DNA of 61,734 nt from Lonsdalea iberica. GTDB lineage: Bacteria > Pseudomonadota > Gammaproteobacteria > Enterobacterales > Enterobacteriaceae. Below are positions 31,567 to 39,632 of this stretch, in pieces. Position numbers and translations under genes: made by a program. The stretch spans positions 1 through 61,734 of the forward strand of contig NZ_LUTP01000023.1 of NCBI RefSeq assembly GCF_002111585.1, in the 5' to 3' direction. The notes beneath the pieces are model-generated. The model was not told the origin of the DNA and made no database searches. It saw only the letters and a program-made list of their open reading frames with translations. Every line of letters starts with the position of its first letter. Within the stretch, counting starts at the first letter, position 1.

Positions 31567-31793
31567 CCGCAGAACCGTAACCATATCAGGCTTACCCATC
31601 GGTGAGGGGGACGGCGCAACGCCGTTTTAAAAGCGAAAAATGGTGAGAAACCAGCTAACCGAAGGGGGTATTGTACCGCGCAAAGCGGGAAAGTTAAAAA
31701 AATGTATCTATCTTTACGACAGATTTTACCTATTGATACGGCTCCGACACAAATTTGCGCCGGGCCGCAACGAGGAGAACTGTTCCAAAAAGC
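31567..31793. other. fldA-fur spacer, upstream part
   Basis: Together with the fur leader this makes a gap of about 340 bases between fldA and fur. I see no gene. In E. coli fldA read-through also transcribes fur. No obvious terminator follows fldA here, which is compatible with read-through. Confidence 0.4.
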
Positions 31794-32306
31794 TTACAAA
31801 TCCAGCTCAGCGCTGATTTGTTTCACCCATGCGCTCACGCGCTCGTTGGTCAGTTCCGGCTGACGATCTTCATCAATCGCCAGGCCGATGAAGTGCGAGT
31901 CGTCCGCCAGACCTTTAGAAGCTTCGAAGTAATAGCCTTCAGTCGACCAGTTACCGACGATGGTCGCGCCGCGCGGTTCGATAATGTCGCGCAAGGTGCC
32001 CATGGCATCACAGAAATACTCGGCATAGTCTTCCTGATCGCCGCAGCCAAAGAGCGCTACGCGCTTGCCGGTAAAATCGATGTCTTCCAGCGTCGGGAAG
32101 AAGTCGTCCCAGTCACACTGTGCTTCGCCGTAGTACCAGGTTGGAATGCCCAGCAACAGAATGTCGAAACGCTCAAGATCTTCTTTGCTGCTTTTGGCGA
32201 TGTCGTGGACTTCTGCGACATCGCTGCCCAGCTGCTGTTGGATTGCCTTGGCAATGTTTTCGGTATTGCCAGTATCACTGCCGAAGAAAATACCTATAAG
32301 TGCCAT
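31794..32306 (-). CDS. fldA: Flavodoxin 1
   Basis: 170 residues (176 in E. coli; the last six or so are missing, with no sign of frameshift). The FMN phosphate loop is FFGSDTGNTENIAK at residue 7-20, and GIPTWYYGEAQCDWDDF and FGCGDQEDYAEYF flank the isoalloxazine ring. It donates electrons to radical SAM activases, MetH and IspG/IspH. It lies upstream of fur on the same strand. Confidence 0.95.
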   Translation of the reverse strand: MALIGIFFGSDTGNTENIAKAIQQQLGSDVAEVHDIAKSSKEDLERFDILLLGIPTWYYGEAQCDWDDFFPTLEDIDFTGKRVALFGCGDQEDYAEYFCDAMGTLRDIIEPRGATIVGNWSTEGYYFEASKGLADDSHFIGLAIDEDRQPELTNERVSAWVKQISAELDL

Positions 32307-32694
32307 GGATAATATAACCTCTTGATTCCTATTGAAATGGTGCCAGAGCTACCACAGATCGGGTAATGATAGCAGACCCTTTATGAGGGAGAAACTTGTA
32401 TCTGCCGATGCCTGGGTTCTCTCTGGCTTCGCGTTGATTCTTCATGTCTTAAATATTTTTATAACTTTTTTAATCCACTATCTTATTGAAAGGTTTTAAC
32501 TAAATATTATTTCAGGTTTTTTTCTCATTTTTGCGAGGTCCGTCCTCTAAATGTTTGTCCGATATTGACGATGGTGAACACTGAGCGCTTTTTCAGTGAC
32601 GCCCAGTCAGCACCGTGATCTTCCTCAACAACGGCGCTTCAGCCAATTTTAGCGACACCAAACTTAATCTTTTGCTTCGGCAGGGAGTTTTGAT
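32307..32694. promoter_or_regulatory. Divergent region between fldA and the chemotaxis receptor
   Basis: 388 bases, AT-rich between 32445 and 32530, without a credible ORF. It should contain the promoters of fldA (minus) and the receptor (plus). A TCCGATAT at about 32559 resembles a sigma-28 -10 element, but no properly spaced TAAA lies upstream, so I do not assign a flagellar promoter. Confidence 0.4.
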
Positions 32695-34371
32695 ATGCAA
32701 TTGCTGAGAAATATTGCTATCCGTACGGCATTACTATGGGTATTAGGCACTTTCTGCGTTTTATGGGGCGCGGTCTCTGCTTACACCTTCTATTCATTCC
32801 ATGCGATGACCCAAACATCACACACCAGTACCCTGCTGGTTAAAAATATGAACCTGGTCAACATGGGTAACGATCAGTATTTTCGCATGGTCACTCGACT
32901 GGCCAGATCGGTGGATTATCGTCGGTCGGGCGATATTGCCAACGCGGACAAAGAGCAGCAGTCCGCGGCGGAAGCGCTCAATAATATGAAAGAGAATTTG
33001 GCGGCGTTCAAAGAAATCGACCACGGCGGTATGGATGGTTCTTTGGCCGATGCGGTGAGCAACGACTGGACGAATCTCATTCAAAATGGCGTAGAGCCAA
33101 TGTTTCAGCGTGCGGCTTCCTCCGCGCTGGACGAGTATCAAGGCTATGCCAAAACGACCGTCCCCGCATTGAGCCGGCAGTTCGGCATCTCAGTGACGGC
33201 CTTCAACAAAGCGGGGGCGGAGAAATTTAGCGCGGCGGGCGAACGCTTCAACCGGCTAACCTTCATCGGCCAGACTATCCTGGTTGCGGGACTGATCGCG
33301 GGCGTATTGATGTTGCTGTTCACCGACCGTTATCTGGTCAAATATTTGATGCGTCCTCTTAACGAACTTCGCGATTACTTCCAGATTATCGCCGCCGGAC
33401 GGTTGGGAAAACCGATTGCGGACTTCGGCAACAACTGCGTGGGCAAACTGTTCCCTCTACTGCGTGATATGCAGAGCAGCCTGGCGAATACGGTCAGCAC
33501 TATTCGCAGTAGCGCGGAATCCATTTATCAGGGCGTTGCGGAAATCGCCGCTGGCAACAATGACCTCTCGGCGCGTACGGAGTCGCAGGCCTCCGCGCTT
33601 GAAGAGAGCGCAGCCAGTATGGAGGAGTTAACCTCGACGGTGAAACAGAACGCCGAAAACGCCGGACATGCGCGTCAGCTGGCGCAGCAGGCGTCGACGA
33701 CGGCGCATAAGGGGGGAGAACTGGTCGATAATGTGGTGAAAACCATGTCTGAAATCGCCAGCAGTTCCAAGAAGATCGCTGAAATCACCACGGTCATCAA
33801 CGGGATTGCGTTCCAGACCAACATTCTGGCGCTGAACGCCGCGGTGGAAGCGGCCCGCGCCGGGGAGCAGGGACGTGGCTTCGCCGTCGTCGCGGGAGAA
33901 GTGCGAAATCTGGCTCAGCGAAGCGCGCAGGCGGCCAAGGAGATTGAACATTTAATTTCCGATTCAGTGCGCAGCGTCGATTCCGGATCCTCTCAGGTCG
34001 CGGACGCCGGCACCACCATGAGTGAAATTGTCCGCTCCGTCTCGAATGTGACCGATATCATGGCGGAGATTGCCACGGCCTCAGAGGAACAGAGTAAAGG
34101 GATCGCTCAGGCAGGGCAGGCGATTGCGGAAATGGATGGCGTGACGCAGCAGAACGCCGCGTTGGTTGAAGAAGCTTCCGCAGCCGCGCGCTCGCTGGAA
34201 GAGCAGGCGGCTCTGCTGACGCAGGCCGTCTCGGTCTTCCGCCTGACGGAATCGTCGGCCAAAGACGCGCCCGTAGCCCGTAACCGTGAAGTTAAAGCCG
34301 CCGCCGCCGCCGCGCCTGCGTTAAAAGCGCTGCCTTCCAGGAAGTCGACGGATAATTGGGAAAAATTCTAA
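32695..34371 (+). CDS. Methyl-accepting chemotaxis protein
   Basis: 558 residues. A short cytoplasmic tail leads to a first membrane segment (about 11-34) and a periplasmic four-helix-bundle ligand domain (about 35-190). A second segment (about 192-214) is followed by a HAMP domain and a signalling coiled coil. The hairpin tip is in [20 protein letters not shown] and is strongly conserved. The C-terminus ends NWEKF, close to the NWETF pentapeptide that docks CheR, so this looks like a major, self-sufficient receptor of the Tar/Tsr type. The ligand cannot be told from sequence. It stands alone between fldA and ybfE, where E. coli has no receptor. Confidence 0.93.
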   Translation: MQLLRNIAIRTALLWVLGTFCVLWGAVSAYTFYSFHAMTQTSHTSTLLVKNMNLVNMGNDQYFRMVTRLARSVDYRRSGDIANADKEQQSAAEALNNMKENLAAFKEIDHGGMDGSLADAVSNDWTNLIQNGVEPMFQRAASSALDEYQGYAKTTVPALSRQFGISVTAFNKAGAEKFSAAGERFNRLTFIGQTILVAGLIAGVLMLLFTDRYLVKYLMRPLNELRDYFQIIAAGRLGKPIADFGNNCVGKLFPLLRDMQSSLANTVSTIRSSAESIYQGVAEIAAGNNDLSARTESQASALEESAASMEELTSTVKQNAENAGHARQLAQQASTTAHKGGELVDNVVKTMSEIASSSKKIAEITTVINGIAFQTNILALNAAVEAARAGEQGRGFAVVAGEVRNLAQRSAQAAKEIEHLISDSVRSVDSGSSQVADAGTTMSEIVRSVSNVTDIMAEIATASEEQSKGIAQAGQAIAEMDGVTQQNAALVEEASAAARSLEEQAALLTQAVSVFRLTESSAKDAPVARNREVKAAAAAAPALKALPSRKSTDNWEKF

Positions 34372-34551
34372 AAAGCGGCACGGGTTCAGACGCCATCTGA
34401 CATGCTCGTCTACCTTATCGTCGCAGCGAGGAGCGCGATGATAAGGGAGGATGAAGGTTTCATGGGAAAAGCGGGGCGGAGTGGCGAAGCCAGCGAACGT
34501 CGTCATGACTCCCTCGCATTCAGAGCCTGCTGAACGACATCCTGATTGAAA

Positions 34552-34833
34552 TCATCGCTTAGCGCCGGCCAGCTGAGACAGCAGAATTTGCTCGATAAGC
34601 TCACTCCGGCTGATATTTTTCTCTTCCGCCAATGCGTTGAGAATATCGACCGCTTCCGCGTTAATTTTCAGCTCAACTCGCCGTAGCCCACGATTCTTGT
34701 CTCGTCGCAGCTGATTGCGCTTATTGATCCTCAGCTGTTCATCTCGTGAAAGCGGATTGGTTTTCGGACGGCCCGGACGACGCTCATCAGCGAACAGATC
34801 CGGTGTGGTGCGATCCGTTTGTTCTTTTGCCAT
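34552..34833 (-). CDS. ybfE: LexA-regulated protein YbfE homologue
   Basis: 93 residues from MAKEQTDRTTPDLFADE (97 in E. coli). A basic N-terminal half (RRPGRPKTNPLSRDEQLR) is followed by a short ribbon-helix-helix-like segment (AEEKNISRSELIEQILL), suggesting DNA binding. The function is unknown. In E. coli it is induced in the SOS response; I did not find a convincing LexA box upstream here. It lies upstream of ybfF? No: ybfF is the gene upstream on the same strand (35012-35779), about 180 bases away, as in E. coli order. Confidence 0.9.
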   Translation of the reverse strand: MAKEQTDRTTPDLFADERRPGRPKTNPLSRDEQLRINKRNQLRRDKNRGLRRVELKINAEAVDILNALAEEKNISRSELIEQILLSQLAGAKR

Positions 34834-35011
34834 AGGTAGTGGTACTGCAAAGATTCGGACCAAAACGCGCATTTCATTCGCGACATTTTGATGATGTGGT
34901 TAACAATGCCAGTGGCTAGACAGCCGACCCTTAAGTGCGTAAAGCGGGCGACATGATACCCCAGCGGAACCAGCCGCGACAATGGTTTACGGCGTCGCGG
35001 CGAACGGGTGG

Positions 35012-35779
35012 CTAACTCTGCGCCATAAAACGGTGTATTGCCCGCAGCACGGCCTCAGGTTTTTCCGCATGCACCCAATGTCCCGCTCCCGCAATGGCAT
35101 AAGCTGTCGCGCCGGGAAACTGACTCAGCAGCGCATCGCGATAACGGCGATCCAGATAAGGCGAATTCTCACCGCGAATAAACAAAATGGGATGCGCCCA
35201 GACGGGGACGTCCTGCCAGCCTGAAATCACATCATATTGATCCCATAAAACCGGCACGTTGAATCGCCACTCTCCCTGAGAAAATGACTTCAGCAGGAAC
35301 TGAATCACGCCTTCATCGGCAATGCTTTCGCGCATCAATTGCGCTGCGGCAGTACGTTGTGTGATCCCGGCGGCGCTGACGGCTCTTAGCGCGGCAAAAA
35401 TGTCGTCGTGTCGTCGGCTGTGATAATGCACCGGGGCAATATCAATCGCGACGATGCGCTCAATGCGATCCGGGATCAGCGCGCTCAGCGCCATGGCGAC
35501 TTTACCGCCCATGGAGTGGCCGATCACAATGACACGATCCAGCGCCAGTTCGTCCAACAGATCCACGACATCTTGCGCCATATCCTGATACTGCATGGAA
35601 GGATCGCGCGGAGACAACCCGTGATTACGCAGATCGATCTGTAAAATATCGTGTTGATTTTGCAGATCGCGGGCCAATACGCCAAGATTATCAAGGTTAC
35701 CGAACAGGCCGTGAATGAGAATAACCGGAAGCAGCTGCTGGGGCAGTTGCGCGTTTTGCCAGCGATAATTCAATTTCAT
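35012..35779 (-). CDS. ybfF: Alpha/beta-hydrolase esterase YbfF
   Basis: 255 residues from MKLNYRWQNAQLP (254 in E. coli). An alpha/beta hydrolase with the nucleophile elbow GHSMGGK near residue 90, an oxyanion motif after VILIHGLFGNLDN, and the catalytic His in GAGHWVHAEKP near the C-terminus. The E. coli protein hydrolyses palmitoyl-CoA and malonyl-CoA esters in vitro; the physiological substrate is unclear. It diverges from seqA. Confidence 0.94.
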   Translation of the reverse strand: MKLNYRWQNAQLPQQLLPVILIHGLFGNLDNLGVLARDLQNQHDILQIDLRNHGLSPRDPSMQYQDMAQDVVDLLDELALDRVIVIGHSMGGKVAMALSALIPDRIERIVAIDIAPVHYHSRRHDDIFAALRAVSAAGITQRTAAAQLMRESIADEGVIQFLLKSFSQGEWRFNVPVLWDQYDVISGWQDVPVWAHPILFIRGENSPYLDRRYRDALLSQFPGATAYAIAGAGHWVHAEKPEAVLRAIHRFMAQS

Positions 35780-35998
35780 AGTGAAGTTCATTCAGGGAGA
35801 CGTTTGCTTAGGGTATCATGAGTTTATCCCGCGATCCCGCGGTGCCATGAACGATCGCCCCTAGCGACCCTCCATGCGCAAAGGCATCACTCAGCCTAAT
35901 CCGACTTTATGCGGATACCCGCGTTTGCTGCTGTTCGCGGGAGAAAGGTAACTTTATACTCCCTGATGATTGAAGAAATAAAACCGTACTGGATAAAG

Positions 35999-36535
35999 AT
36001 GAAAACTATTGAGGTCGACGAAGAGCTTTATCGTTATATCGCCAGCCATACCCAGCATATTGGCGAAAGCGCATCCGACATTTTACGGCGCATGCTGAAA
36101 TTCAGCGCCGGACAGGTTGTACAGACAGCTCCCTCCAAAGCTGCGGCGGCGGAACAGCCACCGGCGACGATTCAACACAGCCCGCGTGACCGGGTGAGAG
36201 CGCTCCGCGAGCTGCTGTTATCTGACGAATACGCTGAAAAGAACAAAGCGATCAACCGCTTCATGTTGATATTGTCCGCGTTATATGAGCTGTCACCTGC
36301 GGAATTCGGCGCGGCGACCGAGTCGCTCCATGGCCGGACCCGCGTCTACTTTGCCGGTGACGAGCACACGCTGGTGCAAAATGGCACGCACACTAAACCC
36401 AAACACATCCAGGGCACGCCATACTGGGTTATCACTAACACCAATACGGGTCGTAAACGAAGCATGATTGAACACATCATGCAGTCGATGCAGTTCCCGC
36501 CGGAGCTGATCGAGAAAGTCTGCGGCACCATCTAA
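35999..36535 (+). CDS. seqA: Negative regulator of replication initiation SeqA
   Basis: 178 residues from MKTIEVDEELYRYIASHTQ (181 in E. coli). The N-terminal multimerisation domain is joined by an Ala/Pro-rich linker (about 45-65) to a C-terminal domain that binds hemimethylated GATC pairs (TNTNTGRKRSMIEHIM block). It sequesters newly replicated oriC and organises new DNA. Upstream in-frame extension is not conserved. pgm starts 24 bases after it, so the two are likely co-transcribed. Confidence 0.96.
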   Translation: MKTIEVDEELYRYIASHTQHIGESASDILRRMLKFSAGQVVQTAPSKAAAAEQPPATIQHSPRDRVRALRELLLSDEYAEKNKAINRFMLILSALYELSPAEFGAATESLHGRTRVYFAGDEHTLVQNGTHTKPKHIQGTPYWVITNTNTGRKRSMIEHIMQSMQFPPELIEKVCGTI

Positions 36536-36559
36536 ATCACGCGTCAGGAAAACAAGGCA

Positions 36560-38203
36560 ATGGCTAATCACCCGAGAGCTGGACAACCTACCCGGCAGAG
36601 CGACTTGATTAACGTCGCGCAGTTGACGTCACAGTATTACGTGTTGCAACCGGACCCCGCTAACCCGGCCCATGCCGTTAAATTCGGCACCTCCGGCCAT
36701 CGCGGCAGCGCCGCGCGTCACAGTTTTAATGAAGCGCATATTCTGGCTATTGCTCAGGCCATCGCCGAAGAGCGCAGTCGCCAGGGGATTAGCGGCCCTT
36801 GTTACGTGGGGAAAGACACGCACGCGTTGTCTGAACCCGCGTTTATTTCCGTTTTGGAAGTGCTGACGGCAAACGGTGTGGATGTGATTATCCAGGAGGA
36901 TAATGGCTTCACCCCAACACCGGCGGTCTCCAACGCGATTTTGACGTACAACCGTAACGGCGGCGCATTGGCGGATGGCATTGTCATTACGCCGTCGCAC
37001 AACCCGCCGGAAGACGGCGGCATCAAGTACAATCCCCCCAATGGCGGACCCGCAGACACCAATCTGACCAGCGTGATTGAAAAGCGCGCCAACGCGTTGC
37101 TGGCCGAATCGCTGCGTGGCGTGAAACGTCAGACCATGGACGCGGCCAGACAAGGCGGTCATCTTCGAGAGCAGGATCTTGTGCAGGCCTATGTGGAAGG
37201 GCTGGGCGATGTCGTCGATATGGCGGCCATTCAGCGCGCCGGACTGAAGCTGGGCGTCGATCCTCTGGGCGGTTCCGGCATCGCTTACTGGCAGCGGATC
37301 GCCGAACACTACAAGCTGGATCTGACGATGGTTAACGACGAAGTTGATCAGACGTTCCGCTTTATGACGCTGGATCATGATGGCGTCATTCGCATGGACT
37401 GTTCATCCGAATTCGCCATGGCTGGACTGCTGGCGCTGCGCGACAAGTTCGATCTGGCCTTCGCCAACGACCCAGACTACGACCGCCACGGTATCGTGAC
37501 CCCCGCCGGGCTGATGAATCCTAACCACTATCTCGCCGTCGCTATCAACTACCTGTTCCAGCATCGTCCGCAGTGGAGCGACAGCGTCGCGGTCGGCAAA
37601 ACGCTGGTTTCCAGCGCGATGATCGACCGGGTCGTCAACGATCTGGGCCGCAAGCTGGTGGAAGTGCCGGTCGGCTTCAAATGGTTTGTCGATGGGTTGT
37701 TCGACGGCAGTCTGGGCTTCGGCGGCGAGGAAAGCGCGGGCGCGTCCTTCCTGCGCTTTGACACTCAGCCGTGGTCAACCGACAAAGACGGTATCATCAT
37801 GTGTCTGCTGGCGGCGGAGATCACGGCCGTGACCGGTAAGAATCCGCAGCAGCACTACGATGAATTGGCGAAACGCTTCGGCGCGCCTAGCTATAACCGT
37901 ATCCAGGCTCCGGCTACGCACGCGCAAAAAGCCGCGTTATCCAAGTTGTCACCGGAACAGGTCTCAGCCAGTACGCTGGCGGGCGATCCGATCACCGCGC
38001 GTCTGACCACCGCGCCGGGTAATGGCGCGTCCATCGGTGGGCTGAAGGTGATTACGGACAACGGCTGGTTTGCCGCGCGGCCTTCCGGCACGGAAGAAGC
38101 CTACAAAATCTACTGTGAAAGTTTCCTCGGCGATGACCATCTGCGGAAAATTGAAAAAGAAGCGGTAGAGATTGTCAGCGAAGTGCTGAACAACGCGAAA
38201 TAG
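36560..38203 (+). CDS. pgm: Phosphoglucomutase (alpha-D-glucose phosphate-specific)
   Basis: 547 residues (546 in E. coli). The phosphoserine loop is in [16 protein letters not shown] near residue 140-155, the metal loop is DPDYDRHG, and the sugar-binding loop is [12 protein letters not shown]; the phosphate-binding tail is [12 protein letters not shown]. It interconverts glucose-1-P and glucose-6-P, supplying UDP-glucose for envelope sugars. It is followed by a terminator. Confidence 0.97.
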   Translation: MANHPRAGQPTRQSDLINVAQLTSQYYVLQPDPANPAHAVKFGTSGHRGSAARHSFNEAHILAIAQAIAEERSRQGISGPCYVGKDTHALSEPAFISVLEVLTANGVDVIIQEDNGFTPTPAVSNAILTYNRNGGALADGIVITPSHNPPEDGGIKYNPPNGGPADTNLTSVIEKRANALLAESLRGVKRQTMDAARQGGHLREQDLVQAYVEGLGDVVDMAAIQRAGLKLGVDPLGGSGIAYWQRIAEHYKLDLTMVNDEVDQTFRFMTLDHDGVIRMDCSSEFAMAGLLALRDKFDLAFANDPDYDRHGIVTPAGLMNPNHYLAVAINYLFQHRPQWSDSVAVGKTLVSSAMIDRVVNDLGRKLVEVPVGFKWFVDGLFDGSLGFGGEESAGASFLRFDTQPWSTDKDGIIMCLLAAEITAVTGKNPQQHYDELAKRFGAPSYNRIQAPATHAQKAALSKLSPEQVSASTLAGDPITARLTTAPGNGASIGGLKVITDNGWFAARPSGTEEAYKIYCESFLGDDHLRKIEKEAVEIVSEVLNNAK

Positions 38204-38225
38204 CGCTCACGGCAATGCGAAATTT

Positions 38226-38254
38226 AAAAAGGCACCGAAAAGGGTGCCTTTTTG
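38226..38254 (+). terminator. Intrinsic terminator downstream of pgm
   Basis: AAAAAGGCACC, short loop, GGGTGCCTTTTT about 25 bases after the pgm stop codon. Confidence 0.88.
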
Positions 38255-38269
38255 TTATTCGAGGCAGCC

Positions 38270-38301
38270 CCAAACGACGGGGAGCGTTGCCCGTCGTTTG
38301 G
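38270..38301. repeat. Perfect 12-bp inverted repeat downstream of pgm
   Basis: CCAAACGACGGG (38270-38281), 8-base loop, CCCGTCGTTTGG (38290-38301). It has no T-run after it on either strand, so it is not a classical terminator. It lies between the pgm terminator and the remains of the EamA gene. Confidence 0.7.
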
Positions 38302-38454
38302 AGCGGACGCAATTTCAACGATGATGCGAATGTCTCGTCCGGACGAACCCGCCCGCCTATCGTGTTGAATAAAGGGGGCGAGCGTTTCCGTTTCTCATGT
38401 CGGGGTGAAGCCCACCGTGACGAACAGACCGGTTTCATCGAACAACGGGCCGCT

Positions 38455-38873
38455 TGACGTAATTCTAATGCGATCAACAGCGCGCCAGTTGAGATCAGCG
38501 CGACGCCCACGCCTGTCAGCAAAGATATCTTTTCCCCAGCAGGATCACTGCCAAAACACGGCAAAGACGATGCTGAGTTTATCGATCGGGGCGACCTGCG
38601 CGACAGAGCCATTTTTGAGCGCCATGAAGTAGAACAGCCACGTCATGGCCTCGGCGACGCCGCTGAGGACGATGAACGCTGCGTCAGAATCGAGCCTACC
38701 AGGCCCAGTTTGCTTTGCGCGACGACAATACCGATCAGAAACAGAGCCATGATGACGACCCGCACGGCGGTCGCCGTATTGGCGTCCAGCGGTTGTAGTC
38801 CTGCTTTAGCGAATATCGCTACCGGCGCGGGGCACTGCGCGGATAGCAGTACATAGCTCAACCAGCTATTCAT
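38455..38873 (-). pseudogene. Broken EamA/DMT-family transporter gene
   Basis: Reading leftward from the ATG at 38873, about 60 residues (MNSWLSYVLLSAQ, then a LDANTATAVRVVIMALFLIG stretch) match the start of the roughly 140-residue EamA-type membrane proteins. The frame then shifts near 38688. The next frame carries FIVLSGVAEAMTWLFYFMAL and VAQVAPIDKLSIVFAV, and a further shift leads to KISLLTGVGVALISTGALLI, ending near 38463. At least three indels are needed to join them, the first probably larger than one base because several residues are missing. The gene cannot make a full protein. Confidence 0.85.
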
Positions 38874-38934
38874 GACTCTTTCCCGCTCAGAAATAAGCGA
38901 GGATGCGACTCCTGCCTCATCAGAAAGGCGATGT

Positions 38935-39615
38935 TCACGGGATGAAGCGATAGCCGACGGCGGTCTCCGTAACCAGGTGCCGTGGGCGGGCGGGGTCCAG
39001 CTCCAGTTTCTGGCGCAGGTGTCCCATATAGATGCGCAGGTAGTGACTATTTTCGACCGCGTTAGGCCCCCAAACGTCGTTCAGCAATTGGCGCTGCGTC
39101 AAAACTTTGCCGGGATTGGCGACCAACAGGGACAATAGGCGGAACTCGGTGGGCGTCAGATGCAGCGTTTCGCCGTTGCGGCTCACCTGTCGGTCGAGCA
39201 GATCGACACTGACGTCGCCGAACGTCACCTTCGGGCTCTCCTGACGCGACAGCGTAAACCGGCGCTGCGCGACGCGCAGCCGGGCCAGTAGCTCTCCAAT
39301 GCCAAAGGGTTTTGTCAGAAAATCGTCGGCGCCAGCATCCAGCGCCGCGATTTTATCCTGTTCATCGCTGCGGGCGGACAGGACGATAATCGGGATGCTG
39401 CTCCACTGACGCAGGTCGTGAATATAATCGATGCCGTTGCCGTCCGGCAGTCCCAGATCGAGGATAATCAGCGACGGCTTGCGGGTGGCGGCCTCAAGCA
39501 GGCCGCGCTGTAGCGTGTCGGCCTCAAAGACATGACACCCTTCCGCTTCGAGCGCTTGCCGCACGAAGCGCCGTATCTCTTTTTCATCTTCCACAATCAA
39601 TACGTTGATAAGCAC
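38935..39615 (-). CDS. kdpE: Response regulator KdpE
   Basis: 226 residues (225 in E. coli), OmpR/PhoB type. The receiver domain has the phospho-acceptor Asp in LIILDLGLPDGNG near residue 52. The winged-helix DNA-binding domain ends at the C-terminus (AVGYRFIP). In other bacteria it activates kdpFABC at low potassium. Here the pump operon is not next to it. It lies 17 bases after kdpD. Confidence 0.95.
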   Translation of the reverse strand: MLINVLIVEDEKEIRRFVRQALEAEGCHVFEADTLQRGLLEAATRKPSLIILDLGLPDGNGIDYIHDLRQWSSIPIIVLSARSDEQDKIAALDAGADDFLTKPFGIGELLARLRVAQRRFTLSRQESPKVTFGDVSVDLLDRQVSRNGETLHLTPTEFRLLSLLVANPGKVLTQRQLLNDVWGPNAVENSHYLRIYMGHLRQKLELDPARPRHLVTETAVGYRFIP

Positions 39616-39632
39616 CTGCGTGGTGACTCCTC

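Noticed and set aside
32545-32570. Sigma-28 promoter for the chemotaxis receptor
   Set aside because: A TCCGATAT is present, but the upstream TAAA element is not at the required distance.
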